Shown one piece after another: positions 6,838 to 13,646 of a DNA stretch of 15,888 nucleotides. Each line of letters opens with the position of its first letter. The first letter of the stretch is position 1. Where the stretch lies: assembly GCA_025356695.1 (NCBI GenBank), contig JANXSE010000308.1, positions 1-15,888 on the forward strand, read 5' to 3'. The DNA is from Betaproteobacteria bacterium. Its GTDB lineage: Bacteria; Pseudomonadota; Gammaproteobacteria; Burkholderiales; SG8-41. The notes under the pieces were generated by a model, which saw only the letters and a program-made list of their open reading frames with translations, made no database searches and had not been told where the DNA came from. The position numbers were made by a program, and so were the translations under genes.

Positions 6838-7431
6838 ATGATCAAACTGCATTACATGCCGCCGTCGGGCAATTCATACAAGGTGCGCATACTGCTTGCG
6901 CTGCTCGACGTACCGCACGAAAAAATCCTCGTCGACAACGCCACGCGCGAACACAAGTCGGCGAAGTTTCTGGCGCTGAATCCGCGCGGCGAAGTGCCGG
7001 TGCTGGAAGTCGACGGCGTGTATCTGTGGGATTCGGCTGCCTGTCTCGTTTATCTCGCGCGCAGCTTCGGCGGCGAGACCTGGCTGCCGTCCGACCCGCT
7101 GCCAATGGCGCAGGTCATGCAATGGGTAGCACTGGCCGGCAACGAAATCCAGTTCGGCCTGCAATACGCGCGGCGCGGCATGCTGCATGACCGCTGGACC
7201 GCCGGCGATCTGGAACAGGGCCAGGCCATCAGCCGCGTTGCATTGAACGCGCTTGAAGGCCGCCTGAAAAACAACGAATGGCTGGCACTCGGCCGGCCCA
7301 CCATCGCCGACGTCGCCTGTTTCCCCTATGTGGAAACGGCGCCGCAGGCGAACATCGCGCTTGAAGAATATCCGGCGATCGTGAAATGGATCGCGCGCTG
7401 CAAGGCGCTGCCGGGTTGGGCTGTGCGCTAA
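6838..7431 (+). CDS. Glutathione S-transferase family protein
   Basis: A 197-residue cytosolic GST. The N-terminal thioredoxin-like domain (1-80) has the start IKLHYMPPSGNSYKVRILLALL with a candidate catalytic Ser10 or Asn12, the cis-proline motif GEVPVLE (51-57) and the glutathione-binding acidic-Ser pair DSAACLVYL (65-73). The C-terminal helical domain carries the N-capping-box segment GRPTIADVACFPYV. The length is close to short bacterial GSTs of the beta or nu type (about 200). As the last gene of the plus-strand cluster, 20 nt after the second Bug gene, it might add glutathione to, isomerise or dehalogenate a pathway intermediate. The upstream ribosome-binding site is weak (GTGGA), consistent with translation following the preceding gene. 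Confidence 0.92.
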   Translation: MIKLHYMPPSGNSYKVRILLALLDVPHEKILVDNATREHKSAKFLALNPRGEVPVLEVDGVYLWDSAACLVYLARSFGGETWLPSDPLPMAQVMQWVALAGNEIQFGLQYARRGMLHDRWTAGDLEQGQAISRVALNALEGRLKNNEWLALGRPTIADVACFPYVETAPQANIALEEYPAIVKWIARCKALPGWAVR

Positions 7432-7452
7432 ACGAAATCGAAAAACCTTTTC

Positions 7453-7476
7453 GTAGGGTGCGCCCTGCGCACGCGG
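7453..7476. repeat. Single-arm copy of the GTAGGG repeat
   Basis: GTAGGGTGCGCCCTGCGCAC (7453-7472) plus GCGG matches the left arm at 4705-4728 except for three central bases (CCT for AAC). The flanking GCGC/GCGC dyad is kept but there is no partner arm. It lies in the 213-bp gap between the convergent GST and PncC genes. The rest of that gap holds a 7-bp hairpin, CGCCGGG (7516-7522) with CCCGGCG (7528-7534), that has no clear T-run, and nothing else I can identify. Confidence 0.6.
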
Positions 7477-7644
7477 CAATACCCTTGATAATTTGCAGGG
7501 CTTCAAAATCAACTTCGCCGGGGGCAGCCCGGCGGCTCTCAGGGGGATGGATCAAGCAGGCTTGTGGAATCGTCAAAGCCGGCTGGCTAGATCGCATTCT
7601 CGTGGCGCAGGCGACCTGCGTGCGATCAGTTTCGGCATCTACAA

Positions 7645-8133
7645 CTAGGGCTGCGCTTCCAGACACTCAATCAGCAACTTCAACGCTGCATCGGCAAACG
7701 CGTACATATTTTCCATGCGCTCGGCCTTACCGGTGCGCAGCGTGCGTGCGCGTTCGATCGGCCCGACGACCGTCACACAGGTATGCCCCGCCGGATCGCC
7801 ATAGCGGTTGCCGGTCGGGCCCGCCGCGCCGGTTTCACCAATGCCCCACACCGTGGCAAAACGTTCACGCGCGATGCGCGCACGCACCAGTGCATTGTGT
7901 TCGGTCGCGGCACGAATGCCGCCGAGTTCCTCTTCGCGAAAATCGCGCACCGCGTCCCAGGCCTGGCGCGTGTAAACCACCACGCTACCGATGTAATAAG
8001 CCGAGGCGCCGGGCACCGCCAGCAACGCCGCCGAAATCAGACCGCCGGTCGACGATTCGTTGAGCGCAATCGTCTGCCTATGCGCCTTGAGCAGGGCGCC
8101 CGCCCGTTCCGCCAGCGGCATCAGTTCACGCAT
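7645..8133 (-). CDS. pncC: CinA C-terminal-domain protein, nicotinamide-nucleotide amidase type (PncC)
   Basis: A 162-residue stand-alone CinA C-terminal domain, matching the usual length of about 160-165. The two family signatures are present: NESSTGGLISAALLAVPGAS (25-44; most members have ESCTGG, so the cysteine is a serine here) and GIGETGAAGPTGNRYGDPAG (97-116). Characterised members deamidate nicotinamide mononucleotide to nicotinate mononucleotide, recycling the product of NAD-dependent DNA ligase. The segment NRYGDP in place of the usual short turn, and an EEL-GGIRAATEHNALVRAR helix, differ somewhat from E. coli PncC, so substrate identity is less certain than family. ATG 8133 follows GGGGAG with a 7-nt gap. 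It is divergent from the lipase gene and shows no link to the catabolic clusters. Confidence 0.85.
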   Translation of the reverse strand: MRELMPLAERAGALLKAHRQTIALNESSTGGLISAALLAVPGASAYYIGSVVVYTRQAWDAVRDFREEELGGIRAATEHNALVRARIARERFATVWGIGETGAAGPTGNRYGDPAGHTCVTVVGPIERARTLRTGKAERMENMYAFADAALKLLIECLEAQP

Positions 8134-8150
8134 CGGTCATCTCCCCGCGG

Positions 8151-8181
8151 TTGGTTTTGTTGCGCCGGCATTTGTTATGAT
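8151..8181 (+). promoter_or_regulatory. Weak candidate promoter for the lipase gene
   Basis: TTGGTT (8151-8156) and TATGAT (8176-8181) match the -35 and -10 boxes in part, but the 19-bp spacer is long. They lie in the 184-bp A/T-richer divergent gap between the PncC and lipase genes. The predicted start would leave a leader of about 130 nt before ATG 8318. The gap must also hold the minus-strand PncC promoter, for which I see no clear match. Confidence 0.22.
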
Positions 8182-8317
8182 AAAAACGAAACACCTCCGC
8201 CGCATCGATACGATTGTAGCGCGAAGACGAAAAACCCGGCATGAATGCACCCGCAAAAATATCAATAGCGGAATTTGATTGACCTACCGCGAATTTTTTA
8301 CGCGCCACACCCGTCCA

Positions 8318-9460
8318 ATGTCCATGCTTAAACCGACGTCTGAATTGCAGAGAACCCGGGCTTTGCGCTGCCGCCTGCTCGCGGCATTGCTGGCGACCGC
8401 GCTGGCCGGCTGTGCCGGCGTGGCGCGGGTGACGCAGCTGCCGGTGCCGGCGCACGCAATCGCAAAACCCGATCTCCAGCTCGCCTGCCGCCTGCTCAAG
8501 GCGTCCTACTGCGCCTACGATGTTTCGACGCCCAACTACAACGCCGCAAACCACACGACGAAACTCGAGCGCTGTGAAACCCGGCCGGAACTGCAATCAC
8601 CACCCGCGCTCGCGCTGGCGGCAGCACCGCGACCGTATGCCTATTTGTCGCCGGCCGGCACCAACGCCTTTCTCGTCATGCACACCCGACGCGACGAAAT
8701 CGTTGTCGCCTTCCGCGGTACCATCGGGCTGGGCGCCGGACTGAGCGCCTATTTCGACTGGCTGAACAATTTTCAGGCGGCGCGCGTCAGTGACGAACTG
8801 CTTGGCAACGTTCACTTCGGCTTTCACAACGCGCTGTTCGACCGCATGGTTACGGACAACGTCTGGGAGGCGCTGTGGCGCGTCATGCTGCGGCTGCGCG
8901 CAGAAAACGCCCTCGACGGCAAAAAGCTCTATATCACCGGCCACAGCAAGGGCGGCGCGCTTGCCCTGCTCACCGCGGCGCGCCTGCAAAAAGAATTCGG
9001 CATCACCGCTGCCGCGGTCTACACCTTCGAAGCACCGCGCGCGGGGACAATTGATTTCGCACGACGCTACACCGCGCTCGGCATTCCGACGTTTCGCTTT
9101 GAAAGCCGCGGCGACATCGTGCCGCACATGCCGCCCGAGGCCGACGATACGGAAATCCTCGCCGCACTCGGCCTGCCCGCGCTAACGGTGTCCTGGTGGG
9201 ACCCCTATGTGGCCGTCGGCCAACTGGGCTTTATCGACTGGAACGGCGCCCTGACCTTCCCCGAAGAGACGGCCGAATTCAAGACGCGCCGTTCACGCGA
9301 ATTTGTCGACAAACTCGTCAACGGTGACGCGCGCGGCGTGCTGTCCGAGGAAATCCGCGCCAAACTCCGCCTCAACCACCGCGTGCTGCCGGGAGCAGCA
9401 AGTTATTTCGACGCCATCTGCGGCGGCCAGCCGGGCGCGGCAGCCCCTGCAAACCCCTGA
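8318..9460 (+). CDS. Class 3 lipase-family lipoprotein (alpha/beta hydrolase)
   Basis: A 380-residue secreted hydrolase. The N-terminus (basic RTRALRCR, hydrophobic LLAALLATAL, lipobox LAGC with Cys32) marks a lipoprotein exported by Sec and anchored by its cysteine. The fungal-type lipase_3 fold is shown by VAFRGTIG, a nucleophile elbow GHSKGG with Ser210, SRGDIVPHMP with Asp266, and a candidate His354 in RLNHRVLPGAASYF, completing a Ser-Asp-His triad. It probably cleaves acylglycerols or other esters in the periplasm or outside the cell. The start is uncertain: ATG 8318 and ATG 8324 both give a good lipoprotein signal and neither has a clear Shine-Dalgarno; a TTG at 8279 would add an unusual 13-residue extension. 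A hairpin at 9483-9504 follows, so it is likely its own transcription unit. Confidence 0.87.
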   Translation: MSMLKPTSELQRTRALRCRLLAALLATALAGCAGVARVTQLPVPAHAIAKPDLQLACRLLKASYCAYDVSTPNYNAANHTTKLERCETRPELQSPPALALAAAPRPYAYLSPAGTNAFLVMHTRRDEIVVAFRGTIGLGAGLSAYFDWLNNFQAARVSDELLGNVHFGFHNALFDRMVTDNVWEALWRVMLRLRAENALDGKKLYITGHSKGGALALLTAARLQKEFGITAAAVYTFEAPRAGTIDFARRYTALGIPTFRFESRGDIVPHMPPEADDTEILAALGLPALTVSWWDPYVAVGQLGFIDWNGALTFPEETAEFKTRRSREFVDKLVNGDARGVLSEEIRAKLRLNHRVLPGAASYFDAICGGQPGAAAPANP

Positions 9461-9482
9461 TTCCTTACGCGGTTGCACCGGC

Positions 9483-9504
9483 AAACCGCCTGCGGTGGCG
9501 GTTT
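9483..9504 (+). terminator. Candidate intrinsic terminator after the lipase gene
   Basis: AAACCGCC (9483-9490) is an exact reverse complement of GGCGGTTT (9497-9504) around the 6-nt loop TGCGGT. It lies 22 nt past the lipase stop. The flanking A's and T's are short and within the stem, so strength is moderate. It separates the lipase gene from the CBS gene. Confidence 0.5.
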
Positions 9505-9552
9505 CACCATGCCGGCGCTATGATGAAAAACCCGAACCCACCGGAGCCCGCC

Positions 9553-9984
9553 ATGCCGCGCACGATACGCATGATCATCGCAGAGCAGGAAGTCGTCATC
9601 GCCGCCGCCGACACCACCGTGCTGGACGCGGCGCAGCTGATGAAGCAGCACAAGGTCGGTGCGGTGATGGTCGTCGAGGCCGGCCGGCTGGTCGGCATCT
9701 TCACCGAACGCGATGTGCTGTTTCGCGTGGTCGCCGATGGCCGCGAGGCGAAACACACCCAGTTGAGCGAGGTGATGACGCGCAGCCCGCAGTCGCTGCA
9801 TCCAGACAAATCGTTCGGCGAAGCGCTGCACATGATGCACGCCGGCGGCTTCCGCCACGTGCCGGTGGTCGAGGACGGCAAGCCGGTCGGCATGATCTCG
9901 GCGCGCGATGCGCTGGGCCCCGAACTGGAAGACTTCGTCTACGAAATGCTACGCCAGGAGCAGGTCGACAACGTCCTCGCCTGA
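9553..9984 (+). CDS. Paired CBS-domain protein
   Basis: A 143-residue cytosolic protein made almost wholly of one Bateman module. CBS1 spans about 15-65 (TTVLDAAQLMKQHKVGAVMVVEAGRLVGIFTERDVLFRVV), CBS2 about 78-130 (VMTRSPQSLHPDKSFGEALHMMHAGGFRHVPVVEDGKPVGMISARDAL). Both repeats keep the G-(I/M)-(F/I)-(T/S)-x-RD nucleotide-binding signature, so binding of AMP, ATP or a related nucleotide is likely. There is no fused effector domain, so it presumably senses adenylate or NAD state and acts on a partner. ATG 9553 is chosen because GGAG (9543-9546) lies 6 nt upstream; ATGs at 9520 and 9523 have no such site and would add a proline-rich tail. It is 132 nt upstream of a nucleotide cyclase gene, an interesting pairing for nucleotide-based signalling. 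Confidence 0.9.
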   Translation: MPRTIRMIIAEQEVVIAAADTTVLDAAQLMKQHKVGAVMVVEAGRLVGIFTERDVLFRVVADGREAKHTQLSEVMTRSPQSLHPDKSFGEALHMMHAGGFRHVPVVEDGKPVGMISARDALGPELEDFVYEMLRQEQVDNVLA

Positions 9985-10116
9985 CGGCAACGCCCCTGCC
10001 GGGCGCGACGAATTGCCCGCGTCAGCTGGCGGCCGAGCCGTTATACTTCGTCTTTTGCAGCCCGGTAATGCCGCACAGACGGCACACCGCATGACTTTGA
10101 TTCCAGGGACCTACGC

Positions 10117-11037
10117 GTGACCCGCCAAAAAGACACGATGGCTGTGTTGTTTGCAGACGTAAGCGACAGCACCCGCCTCTACGAAAACATGGGCGATACC
10201 GCGGCATTCACGCAGGTGCGTGCATGCCTGCAGATTCTCAATGAAGCCGCCCAGCATTTCCAGGGCCGCGTCGTCAAAACCATCGGCGATGGCGCCATGT
10301 GCGTGTTCGCCAAGGCCGAAGATGCAGCGCGCGCCGCCATCGAAATGCAGGATCGCATCGACCTGCGCCCGCCTTCGCCCGGCCGCTCGAAACTGACCAT
10401 CCGTATCGGTTTCCACTACGGCCAGGTGCTGCGCGAAGCCGATGACGTCTTCGGTGATACCGTCAACGTGGCCGCGCGCATGGCCGGCCTTGCGGTGCCG
10501 GGACAAATCCTGATGACGGCATCAACGATCGAAATGCTGCCCGCCGATTTGCGGCAGAAGACCCGGCGCCTCGACGCGCTGGCGGTCAAAGGCAAGGCGC
10601 AGGCGATCGACATCCAGGAACTGCAATGGCAGGACAGCGACACCGCGACACTGGTGCCCGGCCGCACCTCGGGTTTTGCGCACATGACCGAACCGCGGCT
10701 GCGGCTGATCTGCCAGGGCCGCGAAATCGAATACCGCATGACGATCACCATTGGCCGCGAACCAAACCACGACCTCGTCATCGTCGACAAAATGGCTTCG
10801 CGCAACCATGCGCGCATCGAAAAACGCCTCGATAAATTCGCGCTGATCGACCAGAGCGCGAACGGCACCTACGTCACGATCAGCGGCCGCGATGAAATTG
10901 TCCTGCGGCGCGAAGAATTCATTCTCTACGGCAGCGGCACTATTGCCTTCGGCGAATCGCCGCGCCGCCAGGCCGACGTGACGGTGGTCGAATTTCACTA
11001 TGAATCACCCGAGGAAAGGCTCGCCGCCGGCAAGTAG
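10117..11037 (+). CDS. Class III adenylate/guanylate cyclase fused to a C-terminal FHA domain
   Basis: A 306-residue cytosolic protein. The cyclase domain (about 8-170) has both metal aspartates, Asp14 in LFADVSDST and Asp58 in KTIGDG, substrate Lys54, Asp114 in FGDTVNVAARM, and transition-state Asn117 and Arg121. The Lys/Asp pair is the usual sign of ATP use, so cAMP is the expected product. The FHA domain (about 193-295) has Gly213-Arg214, Ser228-x-x-His231 and Asn249-Gly250-Thr251, a complete phosphothreonine-binding set. There is no N-terminal sensor or membrane segment, so activity is likely governed through the FHA domain binding a phosphorylated partner. A GTG start at 10117 is supported by AGGGA (10105-10109) 7 nt upstream; ATG 10138 would cut into the first strand of the cyclase fold. 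TATACT at 10042-10047 is a possible -10 box without a good -35. Confidence 0.92.
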   Translation: MTRQKDTMAVLFADVSDSTRLYENMGDTAAFTQVRACLQILNEAAQHFQGRVVKTIGDGAMCVFAKAEDAARAAIEMQDRIDLRPPSPGRSKLTIRIGFHYGQVLREADDVFGDTVNVAARMAGLAVPGQILMTASTIEMLPADLRQKTRRLDALAVKGKAQAIDIQELQWQDSDTATLVPGRTSGFAHMTEPRLRLICQGREIEYRMTITIGREPNHDLVIVDKMASRNHARIEKRLDKFALIDQSANGTYVTISGRDEIVLRREEFILYGSGTIAFGESPRRQADVTVVEFHYESPEERLAAGK

Positions 11038-11100
11038 GCGGGCAAGCAGCAGCAACGGTGTGCTGCAACGGCGCATCGAAGTCAGGGAGGAAGCATCAGC

Positions 11101-11871
11101 ATGGCAGCAGCAGGCAAACTCGCCGGCGAAACGGCGATCGTTACCGCAGCCGGTCAGGGCCTCGGCGAGGAAATTGCGAAGACCTTCGCGCGCGAAGGGG
11201 CGAATGTCGCCGTCGCTGACATCAACCTGCAGGAGGCCGAGCGCGTCTGCGCGGAAATCACCGCCGCCGGCGATTCGGCGATCGCGATCAAAACCGATGC
11301 CACGAAAAAAACCGAAGTCACCGCGCTGGTGGCCGCCGTGCTGGCGCGATGGGGCACGGTCGACATTCTCGTCAACGCGGCGGGCGGCTTTCACCAGTTC
11401 GCGCCGATCACCGAGATCGCCGAAGAGGAATGGGACCGCGTCATCAACGTCAACCTGAAGAGCGCTTTTCTTTGCGCGCAGGCGGTGGCGAAAACGATGA
11501 TGGATAAACGCAAGGGCCGCATCATCAGCATTTCATCGGGCGCCGGCGTCGGCCCCAACCCCTATGCGCCGTCGTACCTGCCGTATGGCGCCGGCAAGGC
11601 CGGCCTGATCGGCTTTTCCAAGTTGCTGGCGCGTGACATCGGCGAGTACGGCGTCACCGTCAATACGGTGGCACCCGGGACCACGCTGACACCGCGCGTG
11701 CGCAAGGTGCGCGATGCCGCCAGCATCGAGCGCATCAAAGCGCAAAACCCGATGAAGACATTGGTCGAACCCGAAGACTGTGCGGCGGCAGTGCTGTTTC
11801 TCGTCTCGAAAGACGCGCGTTACATCACCGGCGTGAATCTCAACGTCAACGCCGGCAACATCATCGTCTAA
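11101..11871 (+). CDS. SDR-family oxidoreductase (NAD(P)-dependent dehydrogenase)
   Basis: A 256-residue classical short-chain dehydrogenase/reductase. The cofactor motif is TAAGQGLG (15-22; the first Gly of TGxxxGxG is Ala). Asp40 at the end of the second strand (VAVAD) favours NAD over NADP. Other family marks are VNAAG (91-95), the catalytic serine within ISISSG (142-147), Tyr162 and Lys166 in PYGAGKAG. The C-terminus ends in VNLNVNAGNIIV instead of the usual (V/L)DGG, a small oddity. The substrate is unknown; a hydroxyl-to-keto oxidation in a catabolic route is the general expectation. AGGGAGG lies about 10 nt before the ATG. The MOSC gene begins 14 nt after its stop, so the two are an operon. 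Confidence 0.92.
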   Translation: MAAAGKLAGETAIVTAAGQGLGEEIAKTFAREGANVAVADINLQEAERVCAEITAAGDSAIAIKTDATKKTEVTALVAAVLARWGTVDILVNAAGGFHQFAPITEIAEEEWDRVINVNLKSAFLCAQAVAKTMMDKRKGRIISISSGAGVGPNPYAPSYLPYGAGKAGLIGFSKLLARDIGEYGVTVNTVAPGTTLTPRVRKVRDAASIERIKAQNPMKTLVEPEDCAAAVLFLVSKDARYITGVNLNVNAGNIIV

Positions 11872-11885
11872 GCCACCGACAAGTC

Positions 11886-12677
11886 ATGCTACGCGTCGTT
11901 GCCCTCTATCGTTATCCCGTCAAAGGCGGCACACCCGAGGCCTGCGACTCTTTACACGTGCTCGCCGAAGGCCGGATTGCGGGCGACCGCGCGCTGGCGT
12001 TTCGCTTTGCCGGTTCGGGCCTGCCGAAAACCGCGTGGAGCAAGAAGTACGGTTTCGCCGCGCTGGTCAATACGCCAGCGCTCGCGCGGCTTAACATGCG
12101 CTTTGATGCGGGCTCGCGGCGCCTCTCCATCGGATTGAACGACGACGTGCTCGCCGATGAGCTGATCGACGACGAAGGCCGCCGGCGTCTCGCCGCTGCG
12201 GTCGAACGTTACGTGCTGGCGCAGCCCGGCAACCCGCTCGCCGGACGTGCCGAGCGCCTGCCGCTGGAATTGATCGGCGACGGCATCACGCCACGCTATC
12301 AGGACAGCGAACGCGGCGAGATCACGCTGCACAGCCGTGAGAGCCTCGCCGCGGCGGCGCAGGCGCTCGGTAATCCGGCACTAAGCGAACTGCGCTTTCG
12401 TTCGAATATTTCGATCGAGGGCACCACAGCTTGGGCGGAGCAGTCGTGGATCGGTCGCAAACTGACAATCGGCGAGCTCGAATTCGAGGCGGTGCGGCCC
12501 AAAGTCCGCTGCCTCGCCACCGACGCCAATCCCGTCACCGGCATTCATGACGTGCCGGTCATGAAGACGCTGAAGAGCGCATTCAAGCAGGCACAGTCCA
12601 CGTTTGCCATCGCCCTCGTCACCAGCGGCCCCGGCGGCACGCTGCGCGTCGGCGATGCCGTAACACTGCGGGATTAG
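11886..12677 (+). CDS. MOSC-domain protein (molybdenum cofactor sulfurase C-terminal-like)
   Basis: A 263-residue protein with a MOSC_N-type start (MLRVVALYRYPVKGG, then GRIAGDRALAFRF) and a MOSC beta-barrel. The barrel holds LRFRSNISIEG near 169-179, an IGRKLTIGELEFEAVRPKVRC block and the family's single conserved cysteine, Cys209, in VRCLATDANPVTG. In YcbX/MOCS3-like and mARC-like relatives this Cys binds sulfur or the molybdenum cofactor. Bacterial members such as YiiM and YcbX detoxify N-hydroxylated bases with a reductase partner, and no ferredoxin-type partner gene is seen here. It follows the SDR gene by 14 nt without a clear Shine-Dalgarno, suggesting translational coupling. The role in this locus is not evident. 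Confidence 0.9.
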   Translation: MLRVVALYRYPVKGGTPEACDSLHVLAEGRIAGDRALAFRFAGSGLPKTAWSKKYGFAALVNTPALARLNMRFDAGSRRLSIGLNDDVLADELIDDEGRRRLAAAVERYVLAQPGNPLAGRAERLPLELIGDGITPRYQDSERGEITLHSRESLAAAAQALGNPALSELRFRSNISIEGTTAWAEQSWIGRKLTIGELEFEAVRPKVRCLATDANPVTGIHDVPVMKTLKSAFKQAQSTFAIALVTSGPGGTLRVGDAVTLRD

Positions 12678-12691
12678 ACGGCCGACCGCCG

Positions 12692-12721
12692 TTGCGTGCC
12701 ACGGCACGCATCCATTACGAT
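12692..12721 (+). promoter_or_regulatory. Candidate promoter with overlapping palindrome before the cupin gene
   Basis: TTGCGT (12692-12697) and TACGAT (12716-12721) are spaced by 18 bp and resemble sigma-70 boxes. A palindrome, GCGTGCC (12694-12700) and GGCACGC (12703-12709) around two bases, overlaps the -35 box and spacer, where a repressor could act. The alternative is a transcriptional hairpin without a T-run. This 98-nt gap is the largest break within the run from the SDR gene to the cupin gene. Confidence 0.3.
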
Positions 12722-12775
12722 CGATTACTTAAGCAACCGGCCCCAGCCGCCGCCAATCACGAGGAGATCCAGCGC

Positions 12776-13603
12776 ATGGCGTTCTACCGCTTCGAAGGCA
12801 TGAAGACGCACCACTTCAATCCGCACCTGTCGAGCGCAACGGGCCCGATCCTCGAGGGTGAAACCATGTACTTCCGCCTTGTAACAAAACGCGCTGGCAC
12901 CGGCGCCGACCTGCATTACCACCCGAACGAACTGTTCGCGTTCCCGCTGCGCGGCAAGGTCGACAGCATCGTCGGCAAGGACCGCCGCATCGTGCAGCCG
13001 GGCATGCTGGTGCACTTCCCGCCCTACGCGCGCCACGGCTTCAAGGCGACCGAAGACAATGATCTGGTCTATCTCTATATCAAGGACCGCACCTGGACCA
13101 TGATCGGCGCAGCGGCCGACGAGGCGCTACCGGATGAAGCACCGTCGGTGACGGAAGTTGCGCGCGACATTGCTGCAGGAAAATATCCGGGACAGAAAAA
13201 AGACCCGTCAAAATCAAAAGCCATCATCAACGGCCTCGGCAACTGTTATTACACGCTGATCGATTCCCTGCGCGCGCCGCCAGCCTCGGCACATTGCGCG
13301 CGCCGCGTCGAAGGAACGAACATCACCTTCAATTTCGTCGAATCGCCCGCCGGCCATGTCAGCGGCGAAAAGAAGGCGGCGCACGAGATTTTCGTTTACG
13401 TGCTCGACGGCGAACTCGATGCGCGCGTCGGCACAAAAAAGAAACGTGTGAAAAAAGGCGACGTCATCCACGTGGCGCGCGGCAAAAGCTGGCAATTCAG
13501 CGTAACGAAGCGCGGCCCGGTGCGCCACGCCGGCGTGCAGTCAACACCGCGGCTCGAAGCCTATATCGACAAACACGGTGCTGCCGACAACTGGCGCGGT
13601 TGA
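12776..13603 (+). CDS. Bicupin protein with one intact metal site
   Basis: A 275-residue soluble protein with two cupin barrels. The N-terminal cupin has a complete metal set: His47 and His49 (LHYHPNE), Glu52, and His87 in FPPYARHGF, preceded by the canonical Gly-rich turn. The C-terminal cupin keeps the fold pattern (HEIFVYVLDGELDARVG, then KKGDVIHVARGKSWQF) but its HxH is ExK (198-200) and its motif-2 His is Trp239, so it probably binds no metal and serves a structural or dimerisation role. A lysine-rich stretch (KKKRVKK near 221-227) is notable. ATG 12776 follows GAGGAG with a 9-nt gap; an upstream in-frame start at 12692 is inside the candidate promoter. The gentisate-dioxygenase or quercetinase kind of ring cleavage is possible for such proteins but unproven here. 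Confidence 0.87.
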   Translation: MAFYRFEGMKTHHFNPHLSSATGPILEGETMYFRLVTKRAGTGADLHYHPNELFAFPLRGKVDSIVGKDRRIVQPGMLVHFPPYARHGFKATEDNDLVYLYIKDRTWTMIGAAADEALPDEAPSVTEVARDIAAGKYPGQKKDPSKSKAIINGLGNCYYTLIDSLRAPPASAHCARRVEGTNITFNFVESPAGHVSGEKKAAHEIFVYVLDGELDARVGTKKKRVKKGDVIHVARGKSWQFSVTKRGPVRHAGVQSTPRLEAYIDKHGAADNWRG

Positions 13604-13607
13604 ATGA

Positions 13608-13642
13608 TTTTGTGGCGCGGGCGGGTCGCCCGCACCACAAAA
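13608..13642. terminator. Strong bidirectional intrinsic terminator
   Basis: TTTTGTGGCGCGGGCG (13608-13623) pairs with CGCCCGCACCACAAAA (13627-13642) at 15 of 16 positions (one C·A mismatch) around the loop GGT. The stem has A's on one flank and T's on the other on each strand, as needed for function in both directions. It lies between the convergent cupin and SDR genes, 4 nt past each stop. Confidence 0.9.
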
Positions 13643-13646
13643 CACA

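Noticed and set aside
7516..7534. Hairpin CGCCGGG/CCCGGCG between the convergent GST and PncC genes as a terminator
   Set aside because: The stem is good but neither strand has a T-run directly after it; it is noted only under the repeat entry.
8241..8282. A 13-codon ORF ahead of the lipase gene (MNAPAKISIAEFD) as a leader peptide
   Set aside because: There is no Shine-Dalgarno, no regulatory residue run and no attenuator hairpin after it.
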